Part shown: positions 33,084 to 44,160 of the stretch, in pieces
Numbering within the stretch: position 1 is the stretch's first letter
Layout of the letters: the number at the start of each line of letters is the position of its first letter
DNA from: Hydrangea macrophylla
Taxonomy: Eukaryota; Streptophyta; Magnoliopsida; Cornales; Hydrangeaceae
Direction: 5' to 3'
DNA: 64,000 nt
NCBI GenBank assembly: GCA_033977485.1
Contig: CM066991.1
Location: forward strand, 131,459,999 to 131,523,998
Program-made: the position numbers and the translations under genes
The notes under the pieces: generated by a model
Seen by the model: the letters and a program-made list of their open reading frames with translations, nothing else
Told to the model about the DNA's origin: nothing
Database searches by the model: none

Positions 33084-34702
33084 TGTTAGGAAATTGCGTT
33101 CCCAGAATCCGTTGACAGTGCATATAAGTTGGTACTGCAAAAATTTTACGTGAAAACTATAATAACCCTACAAGGGCGGAACTAGGGTTACCTTGAACTG
33201 CAAAATTGGATTGCTGTAGTAGACGAATCGAGAACACGGGCTCGATAACAGCTCACGATCTTCTACCGTATTCCTTTGCTGCCAGAATATCGAACTGAGT
33301 GTGGGCTCTTTCGAAATCCTTTTAGTTTTCTGCTCTTCCCTCTTTACGTTCTATTTTCTATTCCCAATTATAACACTCTCTTTGATTGCTATGACGATTC
33401 AATCCTGATCACATTGATCCGACAAAGATGTGTTCGTCAGGAGGATCAAACGATCTCCGATTTACTTGAATTTTTAACAGCAGCTCCGTCTCGACGTCAG
33501 GAACGTTGTGTAAAAAATTCAGCAACTTTCGATCAATATCGAGCAGTCCGAAGCTCTTTTAGTGAGCGTTGTCCGACGCTAGCGATCTACACTCCTATGT
33601 CTCTTGAATGCTCACAGAGACTAGGGTTTGGTGGAAACCCTTCTAGAAGAAAGCTAGGAGGTCAAGGGAAGCTTAGAATATAAAATCATGCAACCTGAGA
33701 GAAGAGCCAAGGCAGCATATATATAGGCTACGATAGGGACCATAAGAAGTCAATAAGGAATAGGCTTCCTAATGGAATTAGGAAACCCTAATTCGAACTG
33801 AATCAGATTCCTATTTCCATAAATTATAATTCATACCACTAAAGAATTATAATTGCACTCCTACCCTTATCTCAAAAATATATTTCGAGCTCCATGTTAT
33901 TAAATGCTTATTATCTCCCCATGTTAAGATTACAGATATCCATTAATTAAATATAATTACTGACAATCACATTTAATTAATTTCTTAAAATTCCTTGAGA
34001 TCCTCTGCTTAACTTATCTGATATGTCGGATACAAAATCCACCTGCAGGGTTTGACATAATCAAAACTTATAAGCTTTCTCAAGGGGATATCATCAATCC
34101 CAAAATTGAGACATGGATTCCATCATTAATTAATATCCACCACACAATTAATATTGCCACCCAATCCAATGAGATATTGACCCATTTAAGGATCTCACCC
34201 TTTTAGGGATCAAAGTGTAAATATCAAATGTACGTGTCTACAAATTAACTTAGGATTTAGAGCATAAGCACTCATAATAGCCATGAGGTATTAATTATCT
34301 TATAAGTCAGTATAAAGATAATTACCCCAAGTCGGTCCTGTTTAATACACAAAATGTACCAGCATGGTGAGTTGAAACTATACCGTTTCCCGCAGTCAAG
34401 ACAAACCTACTACAACACCATGCTGCAGTCCTACCGATGGTGTGTCCAATCCCATCTAAGACTGTAAACCAAAATCTTACATTCTATAATATCTGATGGC
34501 CTGATCTTCCGTGTGTAAGCCGAACTCTACACACCAAACCACCTACTATATAGAATGAGAGACACACATGCATAATATTAAATAAATAATATAATACAAA
34601 CATTGCCCACACAGATTCTCATAAAAAATGGATTAACTGATTTTATTAAATGAATAATAAATCAACTACATAAAGCATGGCTTTTAGTATATATCCCTAA
34701 CA
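33084..34702 (-). repeat. 5' LTR of Copia C
   Basis: 1619 bp, same length as 26250-27868. On the minus strand it starts TGTTAGGGATATATAC and ends in ...TTCCTAACA. The target duplication GGTAT follows at 34703-34707. Confidence 0.93.
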
Positions 34703-34707
34703 GGTAT

Positions 34708-35769
34708 GTGCTAAGTATGGGAATATGTTTTGATGAGCTCTGTGGCACGAGTATAATTGACTGAGTTAAATTAGGTTCCGAACGTTATTTGTTACGACGG
34801 ATGTTGGGGTAATTATGTGTGAAAGTATTATGTGAATTTCTGAAATGATTTGTTTTTTTTTAAGGGGGAAAATACGTATTTGACTTTGTTAAAAGTTTTA
34901 AATTGAAGGTGTAAAGTGAAATCTTCTACGCTAGTCGACGGTAGTTTGAGTACAGAATGTGAGAGATAAAGGGACAAGTGTATTTAACTATTCGGGACAA
35001 CAGGTGAGCTCGAAGAAGTAGAATGATATAAAATTGCCAGTTACGAATCTGGATAATAACTTGCGAGGCATGTATGATTGGAAGTAAAATACGAGGTTGG
35101 AATAAACCGAGCTGAAATTTGATAAGCAATGAAAGTCATTTGAAACGTGTTATTGTTCTACGGGTATTCTGCGATTAACAGGATAAGGGATTAAATTCAT
35201 GGTATATGAAATAGTTGATTGAGGCATTGACTTATTGACAGTATGAATGTATGATAGTACTCAGTTTTGGTTACTTCGAGATGAAGAATGGTGTATGGTT
35301 GTTAACTAGTTAAGACGTGTTGGAAACGACTGTTAGTCAAAGAGAAAGATGGGTGAAAATGAGGTGAGTTATTTATTTTGTTTGGCTATTGCGATGAACT
35401 TAAAGTTTCGAAAAAGATGTGACAAGTACAATGAAGGTATGTATGGGTTGACGTATGATGTCGTGATATGATTTAATGTCAAGATTGACTGTTGATTATG
35501 TTATACTCAGGCATTGATGCTCTTATTTATCGAGATGTTTCTATGTGTTGTTAGTATTCGATGAGAATCTTCAATCGGGTCGAGACGAGGGCTCCAAGGA
35601 TTTATTTTCCTTCAGAGCTTGAGGATTTATTTTCCTCGGGAGATTGTGATATCTCAGTAGAGATGTGTGGTTTGTGTCGAGATAAACATTGGAAGTACTT
35701 GTGAGAAGGCTTGTAGCTTGACGAGATGGTATAAGTTTGGGGACAAAATTCCTTTTTGGAGGGGAGAGT
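34708..35769 (+). other. Internal region of the Ty3-type element, right part, with polypurine tract
   Basis: Continues the non-coding interior after Copia C. GGATTTATTTTCCT occurs twice near 35597 and 35627. The final GGAGGGGAGAGT is the polypurine tract next to the 3' LTR. Confidence 0.75.
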
Positions 35770-37934
35770 TGTCAGACCCGTCCCGGAAAATCTTTTTATG
35801 TTAAAGGCATAAATGTTTTAAATGGAATTATTAACATAGTTTAATAATTATGGATGAGGTTAGCCATGGGTCAACCGAAAGTGTCAAGAGAGGACACGAG
35901 AACATAGAAAATCATGTTGTATTGGCATAGCTAAATGACATTTATGTGATTTAAATGTTATTTGACTTATCTGGTATTTTCATGAATAGTAATTATACAT
36001 GTGTAGTATCATTTCTGATAGTTTCAATCTAGTTTTAGATTGTTTGAACACTGTGGCGAGAACGTGAGTGATACGTTGCTTAAAAGGTAGGTTATCTAGA
36101 GATGTCATGAAAAATAGTTTTCGAACGTAATTACGGCGACAAACGGGACTTAATAAAAAACTATTGAAATTTATAGTTTTCACTCGTAAAGTTATAAAAT
36201 GGACGTGTAAGACGTTTCGAGGAATAATTAGAAATTTTGAGAACTCGCGGGGAGGTAAACATAATTTCTGGAAAGTTTATCTATAAATAGCAAGGCTGAG
36301 AATTTAATTAGTTGTAAACTTCTAAAAATATCTTGAAAGAGGAGAGAGAAAGGGAGATTTAGTTCTTCGGGCTTTGCGACGTCGACGGTCGGCAACCTTC
36401 CGTCCGTCTGAACTTCACAAAAATTCATATTTGAACTGCCCAAGGTAAGGGCTACATTTTGATAGTCTGTAGGCCACGTTTGGCTAAGTTTTTATAAATT
36501 TCTAAATCTAGGAATTTGGGAAAAACACGTGTAAACTTGTAGGTTTCGCGTAGGATCGGAGATTTGGCGTTTAATTGGGCTTCTAGTCGTTCCCTCAAAG
36601 TTATATGACGATAGCTTGAGGTATGAATTTCTAGACTATGTTATATAGGTGAAATACATGGTTTTTATTTCGACGACGAAATTGAGATCCAGGCAAAATC
36701 CATGTGTTAATCTTAGGCCCGTCAATTATGCACGCGCTTGAATATAGAAAGCATGTCAAATTTTATGTGAGCACGTATATGTGATGATTTGCTAGTTGAG
36801 CATGTTTATGTGCCTATGTGGGTTAAAAGGGGATTTGTGTTAATTCACCGTGAGACGTCCTCTCGAGAATGGGGAGGATTAGTAGTGATGACGATCACTT
36901 GCCGAGAAAGGCATTAACGTGACATGTCGAAGGGGCATGGGTCATGGTTGAGTCTTAAGACTTTGGATCGGTGAATGTGCACTTATTCCCTAGAGACCAA
37001 TAGTTATGTGTTATGATGAGATAAAAGCATGATTTGTCATATATGCATATGTTAGAAATTGTGCACTCAACATATAGCTGAGCAATGGAGATTTACTCCA
37101 TTGCAGGTTTGAAGAAAGAAAGGAGAAGCGTGAAGGGTGAGGCCGGGGGAATGCCAAGGATCGCCTTTTGTTTATGCTTTGGTTTCCTTCCCAAGGTTGT
37201 AATAATGGAATTGGAGGTAAAATCATGTTTTGTTTGAATTGAGTACCTTGGAATGATTTTGGGAAATGTTGTATTATGTAAGAAAACTTCTTATAGTTAG
37301 TTTTGAATTTGTCCGAACTCTTAAAGTTCGTGTTTTGTAAACTTAACTTGTCAAATTCGGATTTTGAAGGAATGTGGTTAGAGTTTTGTGAATCGAACCA
37401 AACAAGTCTTAGCTTGTTTCGCTATTGTTTCTTTTCATGGATTAGTGAGATTAAACTTTGTTTTTGAAAGCTTGTTATAGCTTGTGACGTTTGGATTAAT
37501 GTAAGTGTGTTTGGAGTATTGGTATTGGTGGTGGTTGTTTGACGCCTTAAGCAAATTCTGCAACTTTGGGCAGGATTCTGCTAAATGGTCATTCGACCGG
37601 TCGAAGGGGGTCATTCGACCGGTCGAAGGGGGTCATTCGACCGGTCGAAATACCCCCTGCCAGAAATCTTTTACTACTCCTTACGGAAATTTTAAAAGGG
37701 TTTTGATTGGTTCTTAGGGTGCCTTTGGGACCCTTTCAACATAAAATCATTCGCTTTGAAGTATAATTACATTTTCAATTTTATACAGATTTTACAACTT
37801 GGAGGGTAATGTTTTCAAAGTTTTATATACTCAAGATTGTTTTAAAGTTTTTTTCCGCTGCGTATAGTTGTTGTTGAGCATTGGTGGCGTGCCACGTGTC
37901 CTGTTTCCGCACATTAGCGGGATGGGTCATGACA
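35770..37934 (+). repeat. 3' LTR of the Ty3-type element
   Basis: 2165 bp, starting TGTCAGACCCGTCCCGG and ending GGGATGGGTCATGACA. It is collinear with 20823-22935 but has scattered substitutions, a third copy of the 22-bp palindrome unit and an extra ~30 bp just after it. TATA box at 36282-36290. Confidence 0.92.
37592..37649. repeat. Three perfect 14-bp palindromes at exact 22-bp period (3' LTR)
   Basis: TTCGACCGGTCGAA at 37592-37605, 37614-37627 and 37636-37649, separated by GGGGGTCA. The 5' LTR has only two, the first with one change. Confidence 0.97.
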
Positions 37935-37939
37935 GATTA
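37935..37939. repeat. Target duplication GATTA, right
   Basis: Exact match to 20818-20822. Confidence 0.9.
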
Positions 37940-38577
37940 CTCACTTACAACCTTAATTTAGGATGCCCAACCTTAATTTCAAGAATAAAAAATTTCTTTA
38001 GGATGTGTAATCACAATTCCAATTAGCTTTTGGTTGGGTATCCATTGGTGGTTTCACAAAAAAAATAATAAATAAATAAAGGAGGAAACAAATAAATTCT
38101 TGGAGAAAAAAAAACATAAACATTGTCACGTTTTATTTTTGCATCTGCTTTTTTAAGTTTTGAATTTTAATTTTAAATGATAGTGTGTGTGAGTGTTCCT
38201 TCTTAACCACAACTTACAAAAATAGAGAGCATTTTTGCTCATTCAAAAATTGTCCACTCAACTCTCCCATTAGTCAATGCAGTGGGACTTAGAAGTTTAC
38301 ACTATTAATTAATTCTCATTTAATATTGGGTCCCACTGCATTGGCCAATGAGAGAGTTGGGTGAGTATTTAGTGAGCAATTTTTGGGTGAGGAAAAATGC
38401 TTTCCCAAAAATAAACACCGAGTCTAATTTTGGATCAACTCAAAAAAAAAATTCATAAACAAAAGCTTCCAATAAAATTCGGATACCCAATCATAATTTA
38501 ATAAATTAAACTTCCTTATTAAATTAGAATGCCAAGAGAGTTAATATATAGTGCCTTTAGGCACGGGTAATTTCTAG
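37940..38577 (+). mobile_element. Helitron 3' part, continuing the sequence left of the Ty3-type element
   Basis: Begins with the motif GGATGCCCAACCTTAATTTC, also present just left of the element at about 20702, showing that the flanks belong together. It ends with a GTGCC-TTTA-GGCAC hairpin, GGGTAATTT and CTAG|T at 38577, a Helitron 3' terminus. A hAT-type MITE is inserted at 38225. The matching 5' end of this Helitron lies left of 20818 and was not located with confidence. Confidence 0.55.
38225..38405. mobile_element. hAT-type MITE, 8-bp target duplication CAAAAATA
   Basis: 181 bp with ~60-bp imperfect terminal inverted repeats (GAGAGCATTTTTGCTCA on the left; AAAAATTG and ACTGCATTG blocks paired inside). 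Flanked by CAAAAATA at 38217-38224 and 38406-38413. It has no ORF. Confidence 0.85.
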
Positions 38578-38579
38578 TA

Positions 38580-38880
38580 TCTATATAATAAGGGAGGGCA
38601 GTATGCTTCTCTCAAGTTAGTAATTTTCAATCTCAACCACTGAGACAGAATTGGATATTTTCAGTGCGTTTGATAATGTACCACTTAATTGAAAAAAGGC
38701 AGCAAAAAATTCACTGAAAACTTTAAGTGAAAATTTTCTACTAAAAATAATCACTAAATACAGTGTATTTCAGTAATTGAAACACTGCTTTCAGTATTGT
38801 AAATTCAATCACTTTAAAATTTAGCACTTAATTTTCAGATCTTAATTTTCTGTTTTATCAAACGGGCCCTTATAAACAGG
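38580..38880 (+). mobile_element. Helitron 5' end (second copy)
   Basis: TCTATATAATAAG preceded by A, then a ~100-bp stretch homologous to the Helitron at 11619 (shared blocks AATTTTCAATC, TGAGACA, GGATATTTT). It starts two bases after the preceding Helitron 3' end. Its own 3' end was not identified. Confidence 0.6.
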
Positions 38881-39153
38881 AAGTGACACAAGACATTGTT
38901 TCCAAAATTAAAACAACTTAAGTAGGGAAACTAAATCCTCCAAATTGATTGAAATTTTATAATTAAACAGGATATGCATCTCTCATGCATATATCACATT
39001 AAATCTCTCTTACTCTTTCTATCTATAAAAACCGATGCGTTTTCTTTGGTAGATGTTTTCGTTATTATTTTTTATTTATTTCTTTTTTATTTCATGATTC
39101 GGCATGAACCATGATCCAAGAACAAATTGTTCTTTGATTCCTATATTGGGTCC
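38881..39153. other. Short AT-rich interval before the solo LTR
   Basis: Nothing recognisable. Probably interior of the Helitron that starts at 38580. Confidence 0.4.
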
Positions 39154-39339
39154 TGTAGACACCCCGATTTTGACCAAATATCGAATTAAGGGGAGTGTTA
39201 CCTCCAAGTCTGATGATGACAATGCCCAACTAATCTAGGGTTTCCAAAGTGATTCAAGCTTTTCGAAAGGCTCTTTCAATTTCAAACAAAACAAAAATGA
39301 AAGAAAGAAAGAGAGAAAGAAGAAAAGGAGAATAGAAGA

Positions 39340-39625
39340 AAAGCGGCACATAGTGTTTATGTGGTAGTCACGTGTTGCCGCAGCGGCACTCGCTAATTAC
39401 CGCGACGACATTCAGTGAATTCAGCAACGACAGTCACCGAATGCTGCAAAAATACACCAAATGCGCGAAAATCAAAAATCCAGAAAAGACGGCAGTCCGC
39501 GGAGTTGTCTGTGACATTCATTGAGTGCCGCATCGGCGTTCAGTGAATGCTGCGTCAGCTATCAGTAAGTGTCGTTCCGACACTTACTAGTGCCGCAGAC
39601 AATTCCATTAACTGTCGCCGCGTTT
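39340..39625. repeat. Cluster of degenerate GC-rich palindromes
   Basis: Repeated units built from (G)CGGCA, a short TTCA/CTCG-type inner arm and TGCCGC, for example GCGGCACTCGCTAATTACCGC at about 39380, CATTCATTGAGTGCCGC at about 39518 and GCGTTCAGTGAATGCTGC at about 39536. More decayed than the cluster in the related LTR at 53175. Confidence 0.75.
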
Positions 39626-40026
39626 TTCCAGCAGTCTACTTTAATATAGTACATTTTGTCCCTTCAAAAGTACATCCGGGATTAGTTTACCCCTGAAATT
39701 ACCGAAATAACCCTCTAAAATGTGTGTATATAAAGGGAGTGAATATCCCATTAAAAGAGAGCTTGTATTTTTTTTAATCTTGAATCTCTTGAGTATTGTT
39801 TTTAAGATAGTTAGGAAAATCTTAGAGAGAATTGAAAAAATTAAGAAGTTGCAAGGGTGGGAAGAAGAGCTTGAATAAACCTTTGGAAGACCTTCAAATC
39901 ACCAAGAAGTTGAGGATAATTGAAGGTAAACTCTAGACTAATTAGTACTTAATTTAGGTTCAATCACAATTCATAGAATTACTTAGGATCTTTTACATAT
40001 TTTCATAAAGTCTCTTCCTACCTCAT

Positions 40027-41342
40027 TGTTAGGAAACTGCGTTCCCATAATCCAATGACAGCGCATATAAGTTGGTACTGCAAAAAATTACGTGAAAACT
40101 ACAATAACCCTACAAGGGCGGAACTAGGGTTACCTTAAACTGCTAAAATGGATTGCTGCAGTAGACAAATCGAGAACACGGGCTCGATAACAGCTCACGA
40201 TCTTCTACCATATTCCTTTGCTGCCAGAATATCGAACTGAGTGTGAGCTCCTTCGAAATCCTTTATGTTTCTGCTTTCTCTTTTTACGCTCTCTTTTCTA
40301 TTCTGAGTTATAATACTCTTGATGGAAAAACGCAAACTGAGGAGAGAGCCAAAGCAGCATATATAAAGGCTACGATAGGGACCATAAGAAATCAATAAGG
40401 AATAGGTTTCCTTGTGGAATTAGGAAACCCTAATTCGAACTGAATCATATTCCTATTTCCATAAACTATAATTCATACCACTAAAGAATTATAATTGCAC
40501 TCCTACCCTTATCTCAAAAATATATTTCGAGTTCCATGTTATTAAATGCTTATTATCTCCCCATGTTAAGATTACAGATATCCATTAATTATACATAATT
40601 ACTGACAATCATATTTAATTAATCTCTTAAAATTCCTTGAGATCCTCTGCTTAACTTATCTGATATGTCGGATACAAAATCCACCTGCAGAGTTTGACAT
40701 AATCAAAACTTATAAGTTTTCTCAAGGGGATATCATCAATCCCAAAATTGAGATATGGATTCCATCATTAATTCATATCCACCACACAATTAATATTGTC
40801 ACCCAATCCAATGAGATATTGACCCATTTAAGGATCTCACCCTTTTAGGGATCAAAATGTAAATATCAAATGTACGTGTCTATAAATTAACTTAGGATTT
40901 AGAGCATAAGCACTCATAATAGTCACGAGGTATCAATGATCTTATAAGTTAGTATAAAGATAATTACCCAAAGTTGGTCCCGTTTAACACACAAAGTGTA
41001 CCAGCATGGTGAGTTGAAACTATACTGTTTCTCGCAGTCAAGACAAACCTACTACAACACCATGCTGCAGTCCTACCGATGGTGTGTCCAATCCATCTAA
41101 AACTGTAAACCAAAATCTTACATTCTACAAGATCCGATAGTCTGATCTTCCGTGTGTAAGCTGAACTATACGCACCAAACCACCTACTATGTAGAATGAA
41201 AGACACACATGCATAATATTAAATAAACAATATAATACAAATATTGCCCACACAGATTCTCATAATAATGGATTAACTGATTTTATTAAATGAATAATAA
41301 ATCAATTACATAAAGCATGGCTTTTAGTATATATCCCTAACA
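40027..41342 (-). repeat. Solo LTR of the Copia C family, nested in the LTR above
   Basis: 1316 bp, reading in the same orientation as the Copia C LTRs (plus-strand start TGTTAGGAAACTGCG, end CCCTAACA). Flanked by CTCAT on both sides (40022-40026, 41343-41347). About 5% diverged from Copia C by eye and lacking a ~303-bp segment present there, so an older insertion or a different subfamily. Confidence 0.92.
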
Positions 41343-42822
41343 CTCATTTCATCACACACCACTAGAAATGTGATTGCGCCTCCATTTGTTCTTTCATTTG
41401 ATTAAGATCAAAGTAGCTTAAGGTTTAAGATTAAATAAATCCTAAAGCAAAGTTCAACTTGGATATCATTTGAACTTTGATTTTCTTTTCTCCTCTCTTG
41501 GGATTCATGCGGTCTTTAATACCTCTTTTGATTCCCTTGGGTTGGCCATTTAGATTCTCTATGAACTTGTGATTCAAATGAGAATAATCATATCCATGTA
41601 TAATAAGTAGGTCCAAGTCTTAGTAATGACTTGGGTCTTCTAGTTTTGAAGTCTTATGGAATCCTTTCCATATTCCATTGCGACTCGCATGGAATAGCCA
41701 TTTTTAGTCTCTAAGGACCATTAATTTGAGAGTAGATTAGGATATAATAAGTTCATATCCCTCAAGGGTCATCAACTTGAGATAGGGATTGACTTAATAA
41801 CTTCTATGACTTGAATATTGGTATTGGTGCAATTAGTTCATTAACCAACTGAGATCAAAGATTTTTAATTAAATATGATCCATGCATTCATTTCATGTAT
41901 GTTGATACTTAGGATTATGACTAATTCTTGGCTTAAGTTGCATTTGATTGAACTTAGTTGAACATATCAATGGGTTCCTTATGATCATGTTGGGATTATA
42001 TCATCTCTATATGGACATTACATTGGCTCCTAGTTGAGACTTGTATATCTATAGAGGTGTTGTATCTCCAACTAATTAGAAGGAATTCATAATTATATCA
42101 ACTCTTTCTATGCTTAGTAGACTTAAGATAGAAATTTAGCATGTTATTTAGGACTCTAAAGTATATCTTGTTCAAAGCATGTGGACTAACCCTTTGTTTT
42201 GTAGCGCTATCGAGGTACGATTTCTTAACCTCCCCACTGGTTAATTTTTTTTATATTTTAATTGATTTTTGACTCCATGTGCGATGCCTTAGAATTAAGA
42301 TTGGCCTTATGTGTATATATGATTAGAGACCCTTTTTTAGGAGTCTCTATTTTTGTGTGCATTGCACGTTTCAATATTGCAGCTAGATCCCGGGTACGTT
42401 TTATAGTTCCTTATTTGCACATCATCTTCCTTGCTACTTGAAATTATGTGGTTTTGAATGTTATTTTATCGTTAGCAATTTTGCACCATTTCAAACATGT
42501 TTTTGCAATGTATATATATATGCGCGCGTGTGTGTGTGTGTATTAATTGAGAGCATACTTAAATTAATAATTTGATTAAAAAGGATGTCGAGTAGAGGCC
42601 TATCATGAGATAGGATGAAAGGGGGTGTGTTTTAGTCCGTCGGGCTCCTTCCCCTCTCATTTCATACTCCCCGGACCTAGAAATTTTTGGTTTCTAAAAG
42701 ATCAAATTGCTTTTAAATTGGTTTCTTAATTTTCCTTTAAAAATTAAGTGGTGACTCGTATTTGAATTTGAAATTTAAAAAAATTTAAAAAGCGTGGTTA
42801 AACTGCGAATATCCACAGGTCC

Positions 42823-43139
42823 TAAAAGAACTAAGAGACTGCTATTGGAAGGATTACAATAATGGTGTAGGATGGTGCTGAAAAATGGTGGAGATTTTTT
42901 TTTTTGGTGTGTACAAAAGATGGTGGAGTGTTTGCTTGCGATTTTTAGTGTTTTCCATCACACCAAATATTCCTAAATTACAACTAATATTTTTTTTTTA
43001 TTATAGTGATTTGCTTTAACCCCCACCCCCCACCCCGCTTCTTCTTTTTTCCCTCTTCAAAGTTTGTTACCAAAATGAATTTAATTTCTACTGTGAGGCT
43101 TCAAATATGATTTTGAATTATTGCAATTTGTAACACGCG
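42823..43139. other. Interval with simple repeats
   Basis: No supported gene. Poly-T runs and a C-rich CCCCACCCCCCACCCC stretch near 43020. Confidence 0.5.
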
Positions 43140-43522
43140 CTCTTGCGGGCAGTATTTAATTGCATTTAGCATGCATCATTAGCATTACATTCATGATGTG
43201 ATTATATTTATTAAGTAGGTACTAACTCACTAAGATGATTAGAGGTGTCCAATTTGGAGCCCAGAGATAGCCAATATGGCAGTCCCAGCTTAGGACAACT
43301 ATGAGAGGTCCCCGTGTGATAGGACATATACGTGGGCTAATTCTTATGTGCTTAAATATTTATTAAGGCATATGTGAATATTTCAATATGTTATTTTTAT
43401 AGCATGTTAATTGTTGGAGATCACTTCTGTGATCCGTTAGGGATACCTATGTGAGGGCGAATTGGACACGTTGCATAATTAGTAGGTTAATTAGCAACTT
43501 CATAGAATTATGTGGGACCACT
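43140..43522 (+). repeat. LTR fragment, inverted relative to 46482-48324
   Basis: Matches the reverse complement of about 47940-48300. Shared blocks are GTTAATTAGCAACTTCATA, TATGTGAGGGCGAAT / ATGTGAGAGCGAAT, GAGAGGTCC and ATTGCATTTAG. It is cut abruptly at 43522, where a different dispersed repeat begins. Confidence 0.7.
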
Positions 43523-44160
43523 TATGGGTCAAGTCGCGGATCTCGCTTTCTTTAAGACGGTTCGCGGCTCTACCCAAAGTGTGCAAGCAGTTGTACATAC
43601 CACGCAGTCCCTAGGATAAAGCAGCCCAGAATCTCCTCTGTATCAAATTTTCTTTGCATCAAGAAAAAACTGGTATACTAGACACCCTTCGGATTTGTTG
43701 CTCGGTAATCACAAACTTGGAAAAACTTTTTCTATTCTTGGAAAACAAAAACTCATAGATATTTCTTTCTCAAAATTTGAAAACTCACTAAGTAATGAAG
43801 ATATTTTCTGTTTTTGGAACAATCTCAATGGAAGGGTACTGTCTTCTTATTTTTTTTTTTTTTTCAATAACTCATGGCTAATAAGCCAATATATAGAAGA
43901 AAACATCCATTGCCAAAAGCTCCAATTGTAATGCCCTGACAACTTAATAGCATTATAAATATGCAGCAAAGAGGGGGCTTTATAAGCCATTGCAATGCCA
44001 TTAACGACTGGAAGTTATATCTTATATATCACACATTTTTAACACATGTTAGATAAAGTTATACACATGCATAATTGGAAGACAAAGTGAGTCTTTTACT
44101 TCTTAATTTCCTTCTTTTGCAACTCACATACATCATTAAAATACTCCAATAATCCCTAAC
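43523..44160 (+). repeat. Dispersed ~600-bp repeat, copy 1
   Basis: Collinear with 56883-57490 at roughly 90% by eye: GCTTTCTTTAAGACG, CCTAGGATAAAGCAGCCCAG, CTTCGGATTTGTTGCTCGG and TATCTTATATATCACACATT are shared. The plus-strand frame FSLHQEKTGILDTLRICCSV is readable in both, which suggests a captured coding fragment, but I cannot name it. In this copy the frame upstream has a stop. Confidence 0.8.

Larger units (their letters stand above)
26250..34702 (-). mobile_element. Copia LTR retrotransposon C, recent but coding-defective
   Basis: 8453-bp minus-strand element with 1619-bp LTRs of equal length, a perfect GGTAT duplication, primer site, polypurine tract and domains in Copia order. No LTR difference was seen where I compared them, and a 135-codon plus-strand frame is identical in both, so insertion was recent. 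Despite this the coding region has in-frame stops after gag/protease and after integrase, a stop plus frameshift at the start of RT, and a deletion of most of RNase H. It probably moved using proteins from a related element. A solo LTR of the same family lies at 40027-41342. Confidence 0.95.
20823..37934 (+). mobile_element. Ty3-type LTR retrotransposon without gag-pol (LARD-like), interrupted by Copia C
   Basis: Two long LTRs (2113 and 2165 bp), both TGTCA...TGACA, bound by a perfect 5-bp target duplication. A tRNA-iMet primer site lies 5 bp after the left LTR, and a purine-rich tract lies before the right one. Without the 8453-bp Copia insertion and its duplication, the internal region is about 4.4 kb and has no ORF over 100 codons and no recognisable gag, protease, integrase or RT. 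That fits a large retrotransposon derivative, or a copy decayed beyond recognition. The text before the right LTR (TTTGGGGACAAAATTCC) resembles the end of plant chromovirus-type Ty3 elements. The LTRs differ at many positions, so the insertion is much older than Copia C. Confidence 0.9.
39154..42817 (+). repeat. Solo LTR of TGTAGACACCC family, with nested solo LTR
   Basis: Starts TGTAGACACCCCGATTTTGACC and ends GCGAATATCCACA, flanked by GGTCC on both sides (39149-39153, 42818-42822). That is a perfect 5-bp duplication with no internal region, so it formed by LTR-LTR recombination. Without the nested insertion it is about 2.34 kb. TATA box TATATAAAG near 39727. Degenerate GCGGCA...TGCCGC hairpins lie at about 39340-39625. 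A second member is at 52916-55862. Confidence 0.9.
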
